A stretch of 64,000 nt of DNA from Pseudomonas sp. RIT-PI-AD. GTDB lineage: Bacteria > Pseudomonadota > Gammaproteobacteria > Pseudomonadales > Pseudomonadaceae. The position numbers and the translations under genes were made by a program. Positions 39,926-49,285 of the stretch are shown here, piece by piece. The first letter of the stretch is position 1. Every line of letters starts with the position of its first letter. The stretch lies in contig NZ_JANZKU010000001.1 of assembly GCF_025642785.1 (NCBI RefSeq), positions 62,001 through 126,000 on the forward strand, given 5' to 3'. The notes below the pieces were generated by a model. That model was given only the letters and a program-made list of their open reading frames with translations, was not told where the DNA came from and made no database searches.

Positions 39926-40986
39926 GCATGGTCCGTCCCATATACCTGATCGCCGGCGCGCTGTTGAACGCCGCCGGCGACGAGGCGAGCGACCTTCATG
40001 GCGCCGCGCCGACGCCGCAGCCGCTGGCGTTCGATCCGGCGCGCCGCGCCCATGCCATCGCCACGCCGCGCCTGCCGGTCGACCTGTTCGACCGCAAGAT
40101 CCAGCGCAGCGTCGAGCCCCAGGGCCTGCGCCTGCTGCACTGCGCCGCACGCCTCGCCACCGAGCTGCGGGCCCTGGAACTGCCACCGGAGCGGGTCGGG
40201 CTCACCGCCGCCATTCCCGAGGTGGATGCGCCGAGCCCCTGCTGGGATGCGGTGGAGGCCATCCGCTCGCAGCCGGAGAAACCGGTCGCCGCGTTGTTCG
40301 CCAATACCCCGCCGCTGCACGCGCTGACGCTGCTCAACAGCAGCGTGATGGCCTATGTCGCGGAAGCGCTGCGCTGCAACGGCCCCATGGGCGGCTATTG
40401 CTCCCAGGCCAACGCCGGCCTGGATGCGTTGATCGAGGCCGTCCTGCAGATCGCCGAAGGCCGTGCCGACGCGATGCTGATGGTCAGCACCAGCCCGAAT
40501 CTCACGCCGGCGCTGTACCTGCGCGAGCCATCGATGGGCGAAGCCGATGCCGAGGTGCATGGCGAAGGCGCGGCGGCGTTGTTGCTGGCGGCGGCACCCG
40601 CCGAGCACGCGACGCAGCGGGTCCGGGTGGTCGGCTTCGCGCGCGGTTATGGCGCCATCGGCGAGCGCGCCACGGCGGTCGTCGAGCGGGTCCTCAAGCA
40701 GGCGTTGAAGGACGAAAGGCTCAACCTCAGCGACGTCGAACAGATCGTCGCCGACCCGGCCGATCCGTTGTTGAACACCTTGCTGGGCCGCCATCGACCC
40801 TTGCAGAGCAGCCGGAGCCGGACCGGGAATCTCGGCGCGAGCAGCCTGCCGACCGAGGTGCTCTATGCCCTCGGCGATCCCGGATACGGCGACGTTCCCC
40901 GCCATGCCCTGCTGCTGAACCGCACGTCCGCGGGCCATTGCGGCGCGCTGCTGCTGGCGATCGATTACACGGAGAAGGGCGCATGA
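39922..40986 (+). CDS. ketosynthase-like protein, chain-length-factor type, catalytic residues absent
   Basis: A 354-residue protein of thiolase-like fold, shorter than a true ketosynthase. Where the KS has DACAAG it has SQANAG, so the catalytic Cys is replaced by Ala with a Gln before it, reminiscent of the Gln in chain-length factors. The HGTST and NKS-GH motifs are also missing. It probably dimerises with the preceding KS and sets chain length. It is translationally coupled on both sides by ATGA overlaps. Assignment is by alignment by eye and position. Confidence 0.78.
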   Translation: MSMVRPIYLIAGALLNAAGDEASDLHGAAPTPQPLAFDPARRAHAIATPRLPVDLFDRKIQRSVEPQGLRLLHCAARLATELRALELPPERVGLTAAIPEVDAPSPCWDAVEAIRSQPEKPVAALFANTPPLHALTLLNSSVMAYVAEALRCNGPMGGYCSQANAGLDALIEAVLQIAEGRADAMLMVSTSPNLTPALYLREPSMGEADAEVHGEGAAALLLAAAPAEHATQRVRVVGFARGYGAIGERATAVVERVLKQALKDERLNLSDVEQIVADPADPLLNTLLGRHRPLQSSRSRTGNLGASSLPTEVLYALGDPGYGDVPRHALLLNRTSAGHCGALLLAIDYTEKGA

Positions 40987-42281
40987 GTGCGACACGGATT
41001 GTGATAACCGGCATGGGCGCGGTGACCGGGTTCGGTTTCGAATGGCAGCGCCTGTGGAGCGAAATGCTGCGGGGCGCCCATTGCATCCGCCCCTGGCAAC
41101 CCGAAGAAGCGCAGGGCGACAGTTTCCCGGTGCGCTATGCGGCAGCGGTGGACATGAGCCTGCTGCCGGATTACCTGCGCGATCACCCGGCCTGGAGCCG
41201 ACCCCTGGAAACACGCAGCCGCTATGGCTGGGTCGCCGCCACCCAGGCGGTCGCCGACAGCGGCCTGGAGCCTGACGGATGGCGCGACGCGGCCGTGCTC
41301 TGCGCCTCGGGCGCACCGCAGCACATGCTTGCCGACATGCTGCTGGCGTTGCCCGAAGACAAGGCCGGACGCGCCGATTGGACGCACCTCATGGCGCGTG
41401 CCGGCGAGGTCCGCGGCGAGGGCTCGCTGCGGCAGAGCAACGATCGCCTGGCCCGTACCATCGCCGAAGACCTCGGCTGCGAGGGACCGGTGATCAACAT
41501 CAGCAGCGCCTGCGCCGGTGCCGCCCAGGCCATCGGCAACGCCTTCCAGATGATCCGCCGCGGCGAAGTCGAGATCGCCCTCGCCGGCGGCGCCGATTCG
41601 GTGCTCAACCTGGACACCATGGGCGCGCTCTATCTGCTCGGCGCGGCCAGCGCCGAACAGCGCTGGGGTGCCGACCTGTGCCGGCCGTTCGACCGCGACC
41701 GCAGCGGGTTGATCGCCGGCGAGGGCGGCGGCTTCGTGGTCCTGGAGACCCTCGAGCATGCCCTGGCCCGCGGCGCCACGCCCTATGCGGAAGTGCTCGG
41801 CTATGGCAGCAGCCTGGACGCCTACAAGGTCACCGCGCCCGACCCCCAGGGCCGGGGCGCCACCTTCGCCATGCAGGCCGCCTTGCGCGACGCCGGCGTG
41901 GAGCCGGAGCAGGTCGACCTGATCAACGCCCATGGCACCTCGACGCCGCTCAACGACGCCACCGAGACCCTGGCGATCAAGACCGTCTTCGCCAACCGCG
42001 AGCATTACCGCCGGCTGGCGGTGAGCGCCAACAAATCGCAGTTCGGCCATCTGATCGCCGCCGCGGGTGCGCCGGAAATCATGCTGACCGCCCTGGCCTG
42101 TCGCCATGACCGGATCACCCCGACGGTGAACCTGCATCACCCCGACGCCCAGTGCGACCTCGACTATTGCGCCAACCAGGCGGCGGCGCGGCGGGTGGAT
42201 GTGGCGCTCAGCAACTCGTTCGGCTTCGGCGGCCTGAATACGTCGCTGGTGCTGGGCAAATACCGGGAGGAGTCACGATGA
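40983..42281 (+). CDS. beta-ketoacyl-ACP synthase 2 (complete active site)
   Basis: A 432-residue ketosynthase closely related to FabF. The triad is Cys177 in SSACAGA, His317 in NAHGTSTP and His356 in NKSQFGH. The C-terminus SNSFGFGGLNTSLVLGK is typical. I chose the start at 40983 (MSATRIVITGMGAVTGFG), which overlaps the preceding stop. It forms the second KS of the operon and is itself followed by a catalytically dead partner, so the operon has two KS/partner pairs. Two elongation stages, or two heterodimers with different chain ranges, are possible. Confidence 0.93.
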   Translation: MSATRIVITGMGAVTGFGFEWQRLWSEMLRGAHCIRPWQPEEAQGDSFPVRYAAAVDMSLLPDYLRDHPAWSRPLETRSRYGWVAATQAVADSGLEPDGWRDAAVLCASGAPQHMLADMLLALPEDKAGRADWTHLMARAGEVRGEGSLRQSNDRLARTIAEDLGCEGPVINISSACAGAAQAIGNAFQMIRRGEVEIALAGGADSVLNLDTMGALYLLGAASAEQRWGADLCRPFDRDRSGLIAGEGGGFVVLETLEHALARGATPYAEVLGYGSSLDAYKVTAPDPQGRGATFAMQAALRDAGVEPEQVDLINAHGTSTPLNDATETLAIKTVFANREHYRRLAVSANKSQFGHLIAAAGAPEIMLTALACRHDRITPTVNLHHPDAQCDLDYCANQAAARRVDVALSNSFGFGGLNTSLVLGKYREESR

Positions 42282-43507
42282 GCACGTCCAATCCGGCCAT
42301 CGCCATCAGCGGCGCGGGCTGCGTCCTGCCCAGTGGCAGCGGCGTCGAGGCGTTCTGGCAGGCGGCCCGCGAAGCCCGCAGCGGCATCGTCGCGCTGCGC
42401 GCCCGGCATTTCCACAGTCGGCGGATCAGCGCCTTCGGCCATGTCGAGGACGATGTCCACCAACGCTGCCGCCAGCAGGTGGCGGCCAACCTGCAACGCT
42501 ATTGCGCCCCGGCGGTGATCTGGGGCGTCAGCGCGGTGCACCAGGCGCTGCACGAGGCGGGACTCGATCCGCAGGGCGGCGAGCGCCTGCGCTATGGCCT
42601 CTATTGCTGCCAGGGCGGCTACACCCATCCGTCCCTGGACGCCTATGCGGAACTCCTGCAGGAATGCCGCGAAGGTCAGGGCCTGGATATGCGCAAGCTG
42701 GCCCGGCGGGTGCTCCAGGAGCGCGCCCTGGACCCGTTCCTGGTGCTGAAGAGCCTGAGCAACGGCCTGTTGGGCGTGGTCAGCCTGGCCTGCAAACTGG
42801 AAGCCGAATGCAACGCCTACATGCAGGGCGTGGCCGGTAACCAGGCGGCCTTGCGCGAAGCCTGCTCGGCGCTGCAGAACTACCGCATCGACGCGGCCAT
42901 CGTGGTCGGCGCGGGCAGCGAGCTGGATGCCCTGGGGCTGGCGGCACTGGCCCGCGCCGGAGTGATCGGCACCCAGGGCGCCACCGCATTCCGGCCGTTC
43001 GACGAAGAAGGGCAGGGCGGCATCGCCGGCGAAGGCGCCGCCGCCCTGATCCTGCGTCGCCGCGAGGATCTGCCGGAGGGGCCGCATACCTGCCTGACCG
43101 GCCTGGCGGCCCATGCCGACATCGCCGAGCTCGAGTTGCCGACCCAGGGCGTCGACCTGCTGGTTTGCAGCGGCACCGCCACGCCCCACGAGGACCGTCG
43201 CCTCGGCGACATCCTGGCGCGCAGCGGGGCGCGACACGTCACCAGCAGCCAACCGCTGACCGGCATCCTCAGCGGCGCGCCGAGCCTGGTGGACCTGATC
43301 CTCGCCCGCAGCGCCTTGCGCGCGCAGCAGGTCCCGGCCCTGGCCGGCCTGCGCCGGCCCGTTTCCACGGAGCTGCCGTTCGCCATCGGCAACTGCCAGC
43401 CGGCGCGCTTGCAGCGCGGCGCGGTGGTCAACCGCGACGACAACGGTTTCAGCGCCTGTTACCGGCTCCACCACTACGACACCCGATACCCGGCGGCCCA
43501 CGCCTGA
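42278..43507 (+). CDS. ketosynthase-like protein 2, catalytic residues absent
   Basis: A 409-residue thiolase-fold protein. The active-site segment reads QGVAGN where a KS has SACAGA, so Cys is replaced by Val. The HGTSTP motif has become SGTATP, and the NKS-GH His is lost (SSQPLTG). N-terminal (ISGAGCVLPSG) and RPFDEEGQGGIAGEGAAAL blocks still show its KS ancestry. It is translationally coupled to KS 2 (ATGA) and probably forms a heterodimer with it as a chain-length or starter-selecting subunit. Confidence 0.8.
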   Translation: MSTSNPAIAISGAGCVLPSGSGVEAFWQAAREARSGIVALRARHFHSRRISAFGHVEDDVHQRCRQQVAANLQRYCAPAVIWGVSAVHQALHEAGLDPQGGERLRYGLYCCQGGYTHPSLDAYAELLQECREGQGLDMRKLARRVLQERALDPFLVLKSLSNGLLGVVSLACKLEAECNAYMQGVAGNQAALREACSALQNYRIDAAIVVGAGSELDALGLAALARAGVIGTQGATAFRPFDEEGQGGIAGEGAAALILRRREDLPEGPHTCLTGLAAHADIAELELPTQGVDLLVCSGTATPHEDRRLGDILARSGARHVTSSQPLTGILSGAPSLVDLILARSALRAQQVPALAGLRRPVSTELPFAIGNCQPARLQRGAVVNRDDNGFSACYRLHHYDTRYPAAHA

Positions 43508-43551
43508 TCCCGTTCCCTACGACTCCGTTTCATCACAAGGACATGACTGTC

Positions 43552-46422
43552 ATGGATTACCGCGACTACGTAAGACCCAAATACGTCGAGCTGATGCAGG
43601 CGCTCGGACTGGAATGCCAATTCCACCGGGCCAGCGGCAGCAAACTCTTCTACCGCAATGCGCAGGGCAGCGAAGTCACCGTCACCGACTTCCTGGGTGG
43701 CTATGGCGCGGCGCTGTTCGGCCACAACGACCCGCAGTTCGTCGACGAATACTGCCGGCTGTTGCGCGATGACATTCCCTTCAACGCCCAGATGTCGGTA
43801 CGCGGCGCCGCCGGCGACCTCGGCCGTCAGCTCAGCGAGGCCTTCAACCGCGAGCTGAACAACACCGAACGGTATGTCTCGACCTTTTCCAACAGCGGCG
43901 CGGAAGCGGTGGAAATCGCCGTCAAGCACGCCGAATACCGCCGTCAGAAGGAATTGCAGAAGCAGTTCGACGAACTGGACTTCGCCCTGGCGAACCTGTC
44001 CTCCAGCGACAAGGCCTACGTCGAGCTGGACGTCGACGACCTCGACCTGCCGGCCGGTCTGCTGCCGGCGCACCTGCCCTACCTGACCCTGCGCCAACTG
44101 GTCGAGGCGACGCGCCAGTACAACCTGGCGCAGTTGCACGGCGCGCCGGTGTTCGTCGCCATGCGTCGCAGCTTCCACGGCAAGTTGGTGAATACCGTCC
44201 AGCTGACCTACGGCAAGCAGTATCGCCAGCCGTTCTCCCGCTTCGGCCTCAACGTCGAGTTCCTCGACCCCGAGCAACCCCAGCAATTGCAGGAGCTGCA
44301 AGCCCGCCACCGGCGCGAATGGCTGGCCCTGGAATGGGAAGGCGAGCGCCTGCAGGTGAAACGCCGGCCCTTCAGCGCGATCACCGCGGTGCTGCTGGAG
44401 CCGATCCAGGGCGAGGGCGGGATCAACGAGTTCGCTGCCGACTTCTACCTGGCGGTGCGGCGCTTCAGCAACGAACTGCAATGCCCGCTGATCGTCGACG
44501 AGGTGCAGTCCGGTTTCGGCCGCACCGGCACCCTGCTGGCGAGCAGCCACTTCAAGCTGCAGGGCGACTACTACTGCTTGTCCAAGGCCCTGGGCGGCGG
44601 CCTGGCGAAGATCGCCGTGACGGTGATCCGCGGCAGCCACTACGAGGCGGATTTCAGCTACATCCACAGCTCGACCTTCGCCGAGGACGACGTGTCCTGC
44701 CGCATCGCCTCGCTGGCCCTGGAGCGCCTGTACGCCAACGACGGCGCCATGCTCAAGGATGTGCACAAGAAGGGCGAATACCTCAAGGCGTCGCTGCGCG
44801 AACTGCAGGAAGCCTACCCGGACGTGATCGCCGACGTGCGCGGCCGCGGCCTCTTGCTCGGCTTCGAACTGCACGACCTCAGCGGCAGCAGCTCGATGGT
44901 GCAGGCGTCCGCGCAGTACAACGATGCCCTGGGCTACATCATCGCCGGCTACCTGTTGCAGCACGAGGCCCTGCGCGTCGCGCCGTCCGGCAGCAATGCC
45001 AATGTGATTCGCCTGGAGCCGCCGGCCTGCATCAGCCTGGTGGAGATCGACGGCCTGATCGCCGCGTTGCAGAAAGTCTGCGAGATGCTCCGTCGTCGCG
45101 ATGCCTTCCCGCTGGCGGCCGGCGTCTGCTCCGACCTGATCCCGGCGATGCCGGCGCGGGAGCAGAACTTCGAGGATGACCGCGTTCTCCCAAAGGCTGA
45201 ACAAGGCGCGCGGGTGGTCGCTCGTGTCGCCTTCATCAACCACCTGATCGACGCCGACATGCTCAGCGACGTGGACCCGTCCCTGGCCGACCTCAGCCCG
45301 GAGCAGAAGCGCGCCTTCATCCAGCGCATGGCGCCCGAGCGCCGCGCGGCGCCCATCGGTCCGGCGCTGATCCGTTCCAAGCTGGGCAGCGCGGTGGAGT
45401 TCACCCTCTACCCGCTGTGCATGGATTCCAACGCCATGGCGGACTACATCGCCAGCGGCGACTTGGAGCCGATCCGCCGGGAAATCACCGCGCGCATCCA
45501 GGACGCCCGGGCCGATGGCCACAGCGTGGCCGGGCTGGGCATGTACACCTCGATCGTCACCAACAACTGCCAGGCGCTGAAAATCCCCGACATGGCGCTG
45601 ACCTCGGGCAACGCCCTGACCATCGGCATGGGCCTGGAAGCCATCGAGCAGGGCTGCCGGAAGCAGAACATCGACCTGGCCCGGGAAACCGCGGCGGTGG
45701 TCGGCGCGGCCGGCAACATCGCGTCCACCTACGCCTCGCTGCTGTCGGAAAAGGTCGACCACCTGTTGCTGATCGGCAGCGGCCGCGAAGGCTCGACCCG
45801 ACGCCTGGAGAAGACCGCGCACCTGATCTACGCCGACGCCGCCCAGTCGATCTTCGAGGGGCGCGCCGAACAGGACCGCCTGGCCTCGCGGCTGCTGGAA
45901 CTGGAAGGCCTGGAGGATTTGCTCGAGCAGCATCGCGACAGCGCCGACCTCGGCCAACGGCTGTTCCGTTTCGTCGAGGAAAAGGCTGGGCCGAACGCCT
46001 TCATCACCATCGGCAACGACCTGCAGTCCCTCAAGCGCGCGCGCATCGTGCTGTGCGCGGCGAACGCCCCGGAAGCCTTCCTCGGCGCCGAGCACTTCGC
46101 CGAGAACAGCGTGGTCTGCGACATTGCGGTGCCGCTCAACGTGGACCAGGCGCTGCCGTCCCTGCGCCCGGACGTGCTCTACATGCATGGCGGCATCGTC
46201 CAGACGCCGATGGGTGACGGGCTGGCGCCGAACGTACGCGCCTACCTCAAGCAGGGCCAGCTGTACGCCTGCATGGCCGAATCGGTGCTCATGGGCCTGT
46301 CGGGCATGAAGCAGCACTACTCCTACGGCGACATCAGCCGCGAGCAGGTGCAGCAGATCCGCGCCATCGCCGCCACCCACGGGTTCGGCCTGGCGCAGTT
46401 CAAGACGGACAATTCCCTGTGA
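43552..46422 (+). CDS. class III aminotransferase fused to acyl-ACP reductase
   Basis: A 956-residue two-domain enzyme. Residues about 1-530 are a PLP-dependent class III aminotransferase: Asp316 in VDEVQSGFGRTG and the PLP Lys345 in SKALGGG. Residues about 590-956 resemble the cyanobacterial long-chain acyl-ACP reductase: LGMYTSIVTNN, then LTSGNALTIGM, then the NAD(P)H loop VVGAAGNIAS (from Gly718), and a Cys856 in NSVVCDIAVP at the position of the reductase nucleophile. Together they would reduce an acyl-ACP to the aldehyde and aminate it to a primary amine. PigE of prodigiosin synthesis combines similar activities in the opposite domain order, as I recall. ATG codons occur at 43543 and 43552; I chose 43552 for its distance to AAGG. 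Confidence 0.85.
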   Translation: MDYRDYVRPKYVELMQALGLECQFHRASGSKLFYRNAQGSEVTVTDFLGGYGAALFGHNDPQFVDEYCRLLRDDIPFNAQMSVRGAAGDLGRQLSEAFNRELNNTERYVSTFSNSGAEAVEIAVKHAEYRRQKELQKQFDELDFALANLSSSDKAYVELDVDDLDLPAGLLPAHLPYLTLRQLVEATRQYNLAQLHGAPVFVAMRRSFHGKLVNTVQLTYGKQYRQPFSRFGLNVEFLDPEQPQQLQELQARHRREWLALEWEGERLQVKRRPFSAITAVLLEPIQGEGGINEFAADFYLAVRRFSNELQCPLIVDEVQSGFGRTGTLLASSHFKLQGDYYCLSKALGGGLAKIAVTVIRGSHYEADFSYIHSSTFAEDDVSCRIASLALERLYANDGAMLKDVHKKGEYLKASLRELQEAYPDVIADVRGRGLLLGFELHDLSGSSSMVQASAQYNDALGYIIAGYLLQHEALRVAPSGSNANVIRLEPPACISLVEIDGLIAALQKVCEMLRRRDAFPLAAGVCSDLIPAMPAREQNFEDDRVLPKAEQGARVVARVAFINHLIDADMLSDVDPSLADLSPEQKRAFIQRMAPERRAAPIGPALIRSKLGSAVEFTLYPLCMDSNAMADYIASGDLEPIRREITARIQDARADGHSVAGLGMYTSIVTNNCQALKIPDMALTSGNALTIGMGLEAIEQGCRKQNIDLARETAAVVGAAGNIASTYASLLSEKVDHLLLIGSGREGSTRRLEKTAHLIYADAAQSIFEGRAEQDRLASRLLELEGLEDLLEQHRDSADLGQRLFRFVEEKAGPNAFITIGNDLQSLKRARIVLCAANAPEAFLGAEHFAENSVVCDIAVPLNVDQALPSLRPDVLYMHGGIVQTPMGDGLAPNVRAYLKQGQLYACMAESVLMGLSGMKQHYSYGDISREQVQQIRAIAATHGFGLAQFKTDNSL

Positions 46423-46433
46423 TGGAGCGGGTG

Positions 46434-47171
46434 ATGCACGACAAGATCGCAGTAGTGACCGGCGGTAGCCGCGGGATCGGCAAGGCCATCGTCAGGGCGC
46501 TGGCCCGCGAGGGCTACCAGGTCGCGTTCAGCTATGTCCGTGACGAGGGCGCCGCCGGCGCCCTGCGCGACGAGATCGAGGACCTGGGCGTGCGCTGCCT
46601 GGCGGCGCAATGCGACGTCAGCCAGGCGGACAGCATCGCGGCCTTCTTCGAGCAGGTCGAGCAAGCGTTCGGACGCATCGATGTGCTGGTGAACAATGCC
46701 GGGATCACCCGCGATGGCCTGCTGGCGACCCTGTCGCCGGCGGACATCGCCCTGGTGATCCAGACCAATCTGGTCGGCACCTTGCTGTGCTGCCAGAAGG
46801 TGCTGCCGAGCATGATGCGCCAGCGCAGCGGCTGCATCGTCAACCTCAGCTCGGTGGCCGCGCAGAAGCCCGGCAAGGGCCAGAGCAACTACGCCGCCGC
46901 CAAGGGCGGCGTGGAAGCCCTGACCCGCGCCCTGGCGGTGGAGCTGGCGCCGCGCAACATCCGCGTCAACGCGGTGGCGCCGGGTATCGTCAACACCGAA
47001 ATGAGCACGGCGCTGATCGGCAGCCAGGAGCAGGACATCCAGGCGCGTTTGTTGATCAAGCGCTACGCCGAGCCGGAGGAAATCGCCGAGGCGGTGCTGT
47101 TCCTCGCCGAGCGCGGGCAATACCTGACCGGCGAAGTGCTGTCGGTCAACGGCGGGTTGAAGATGCCATGA
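46434..47171 (+). CDS. 3-oxoacyl-ACP reductase FabG-like SDR
   Basis: A 245-residue short-chain dehydrogenase. The NADP-binding motif TGGSRGIGK lies at residues about 9-17, NNAG near 86, and the catalytic Ser-Tyr-Lys set is in LSSVAA and YAAAKGG. Similarity and length are those of FabG, so it likely reduces the beta-keto group on the carrier-bound chain. I chose the start at 46434 because GGAG precedes it by six bases. It directly follows the fusion enzyme and overlaps the next SDR by 4 bases. Confidence 0.92.
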   Translation: MHDKIAVVTGGSRGIGKAIVRALAREGYQVAFSYVRDEGAAGALRDEIEDLGVRCLAAQCDVSQADSIAAFFEQVEQAFGRIDVLVNNAGITRDGLLATLSPADIALVIQTNLVGTLLCCQKVLPSMMRQRSGCIVNLSSVAAQKPGKGQSNYAAAKGGVEALTRALAVELAPRNIRVNAVAPGIVNTEMSTALIGSQEQDIQARLLIKRYAEPEEIAEAVLFLAERGQYLTGEVLSVNGGLKMP

Positions 47172-47932
47172 CCGATACCCGGACCATAGTCATCACCGGT
47201 GCGGCCAAGGGCATCGGCCGCGCGGTGGCGGAAAACTTCGCCGCCGACGCCGGCACCCACCTGGTGTTGCTCGACCTCGACCTGCGCGAGTTGCAACGCT
47301 GGACCGCGGAGCACCAGGGCGCAGCGACCCTGGAAACCCATGTCGCCGACATCGCCGACCTGGCCGCGTTGCGCGGCCTGTTCGACGAGCTGGGCAAGCG
47401 CCTGGGCTATATCCACGTACTGGTGAACAGCGCGGGTATCTGCAACGAGAACGAGCCGGAGGACCTGGACAACTGGCAACGGGTGATTTCGGTCAACCTC
47501 AACGGCACCTTCTACGTGACCTCGCTGTGCCTGCCGCTGATGCCCAAGCACGCCCGCATCGTCAACATGGCGTCGATCCTCGGCCGCGCGGGCAAGGTGC
47601 GCAACACCGCCTACTGCGCGTCCAAGCACGGCATCGTCGGCATGACCAAGGCCTTGGCGCTGGATGTGGCGCCCCGGCAGATCACGGTCAACGCGATCCT
47701 GCCGGCCTGGATCGACACGCCGATGCTGCGCCAGGAGCTGGCGGTGCAGGCCGGTATCGCCGGGATCAGCGAGGAACAGATCCAGCGCAACGCGAAGAAG
47801 AAGCTGCCCCTGCGGCGTTTCATCCAGAGCGAAGAGGTGGCGGCGCTGGTGCGTTATCTGGCGAGCGCCGAGGCGGGGGGCGTCACGGCCCAGAGCCTGG
47901 TCATCGATGGCGGTGTCGGCCTGGGGATGTAG
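47168..47932 (+). CDS. second short-chain dehydrogenase/reductase
   Basis: A 254-residue SDR with TGAAKGIGR (about 10-18), NSAG (NNAG variant), and the catalytic Ser and Tyr-Lys in MASILGRAG and YCASKHG. It is less FabG-like than its neighbour. It may reduce a second keto group, oxidise a hydroxyl, or handle the amine-end aldehyde. Its start overlaps the first SDR (ATGA), and the outer-membrane protein gene begins four bases after its stop. Confidence 0.9.
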   Translation: MTDTRTIVITGAAKGIGRAVAENFAADAGTHLVLLDLDLRELQRWTAEHQGAATLETHVADIADLAALRGLFDELGKRLGYIHVLVNSAGICNENEPEDLDNWQRVISVNLNGTFYVTSLCLPLMPKHARIVNMASILGRAGKVRNTAYCASKHGIVGMTKALALDVAPRQITVNAILPAWIDTPMLRQELAVQAGIAGISEEQIQRNAKKKLPLRRFIQSEEVAALVRYLASAEAGGVTAQSLVIDGGVGLGM

Positions 47933-47935
47933 TCA

Positions 47936-49225
47936 ATGTCCAATCTGTTTTTTCGTCGTGGCCTGATCGCCGCGCTGGTTTGCTGTGGGCCGCTGTCGGC
48001 CCGGGCCGACCTGACCAAGCCCGCCTACTGGGATGCCGAGGTGGGCGTGGCCAGCGCCCTGCGTCTGCACGACGACGACCGCGTCACCCAGAAGGCGGTG
48101 TATTTCAAGGCGACCCTCGAGGACAACTGGGACAGCGGCTACTACAAGGCGAAGGGGCGGGTGCGCTACGACGCCCGCTACGACGGCAACAACCCCTACA
48201 GCGACGAGGCGCGGGACGACTATCGCTTCACCGCCGACTGGCGCCACCTCTACTGGGGGCACTACGTCGGCGACGGCGAGCTGACCCTGGGCTGGCAGCA
48301 GGTGGTCTGGGGCCGTGCGGACGAGTTGCGCGTGCTCGACCAGATCAACCCGCTGGATTACCGCGAAGGGGTCACCGCCCTGCTCGAGGACAGCCGCATT
48401 GCGGTGCCCATGGTGCGTTTCACCCAGCCAGTCGGCGAATGGGAACTGGAGGCGCTGTGGGTCACCGATTTCCTCAAGAACCAGGCGCCGGCGGTGGGCA
48501 GCGAGTTCGATGCGCCGATCTTCGCCAAGCCGGACCCGGACTCCTTCGTGGTGGATTCGGCGCCCGGCTATGACGGGCACCGCGGATTTTCCTACGGCGC
48601 CAGCGCCAATGGCCGGATCGGCGCCGTCGATGCCAGCTTCGTCGCCCTCAACGCGCGCCAGCAGGACCCGGTGTACGCGGTGGAGGGTTACACCGAGGAC
48701 GACGGGCGGATCCGTCTCGAACGCCAGTTCCCGCGCTACACCATGGGCGGCGCCGGCCTCGCGGTGGACGCCGGGCACAGCATCGTGGTGCGCACCGAGG
48801 TGGCCTACTTCGACAACTGGCGGCTGACCAACCCGACCCGTGCTCACGGCAGCGACGAGAGCCCGATGATCAAGTCGCTGCTGGGCGTGGACTACCTGTT
48901 CCGCGACTGGCTGATCTCCACCCAATGGCAGGAACAACGCGTGCTCGACTGGCAGCGCGGCATGTTGCAGGACGAGCGCGAGCACCTGTTCACCCTGTCC
49001 GCGGAGGGCACCCATTACCAGGATCGGCTGAAGAGCCGCCTGGTGGTCGCCTTCTCGCCGCCCGCCGCGGACAACACCTTGCTGCAGGGCATCTTCACCT
49101 ACAAGCCGGTCGACTGGCTGAAGCTCGGGCTGGAGGTGGATGTGTTCTTCGGCAAGCCCACCACGCTGTTCGGGGCCTATGACGGCCGCGACCAGCTGCG
49201 GCTTTCCGCCGGCTACCTGTTCTGA
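47936..49225 (+). CDS. DUF1302-like outer-membrane beta-barrel protein
   Basis: A 429-residue exported protein: signal peptide at residues 1-24 (RRGLIAALVCCGPLSARAD), then a sequence of short amphipathic strands rich in Tyr, Trp and Asp ending in GYLF, a typical barrel C-terminus. The block QQVVWGRADELRVLDQINPLDYREG resembles DUF1302 proteins. Such proteins often accompany LolA/DUF1329-like and RND/MMPL partners, as here. It should be the outer-membrane part of the exporter for the pathway product. Confidence 0.78.
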   Translation: MSNLFFRRGLIAALVCCGPLSARADLTKPAYWDAEVGVASALRLHDDDRVTQKAVYFKATLEDNWDSGYYKAKGRVRYDARYDGNNPYSDEARDDYRFTADWRHLYWGHYVGDGELTLGWQQVVWGRADELRVLDQINPLDYREGVTALLEDSRIAVPMVRFTQPVGEWELEALWVTDFLKNQAPAVGSEFDAPIFAKPDPDSFVVDSAPGYDGHRGFSYGASANGRIGAVDASFVALNARQQDPVYAVEGYTEDDGRIRLERQFPRYTMGGAGLAVDAGHSIVVRTEVAYFDNWRLTNPTRAHGSDESPMIKSLLGVDYLFRDWLISTQWQEQRVLDWQRGMLQDEREHLFTLSAEGTHYQDRLKSRLVVAFSPPAADNTLLQGIFTYKPVDWLKLGLEVDVFFGKPTTLFGAYDGRDQLRLSAGYLF

Positions 49226-49285
49226 CCCAGGTCGCCGGCACCCGGGCCGGCGGCCGAACAACCCCCACAACAAAAGGAGTCTCAC

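Noticed and set aside
43474-46380. 968-codon minus-strand open frame opposite the aminotransferase-reductase fusion
   Set aside because: Antisense shadow of a GC-rich gene; the sense strand has clear PLP and NADPH motifs.
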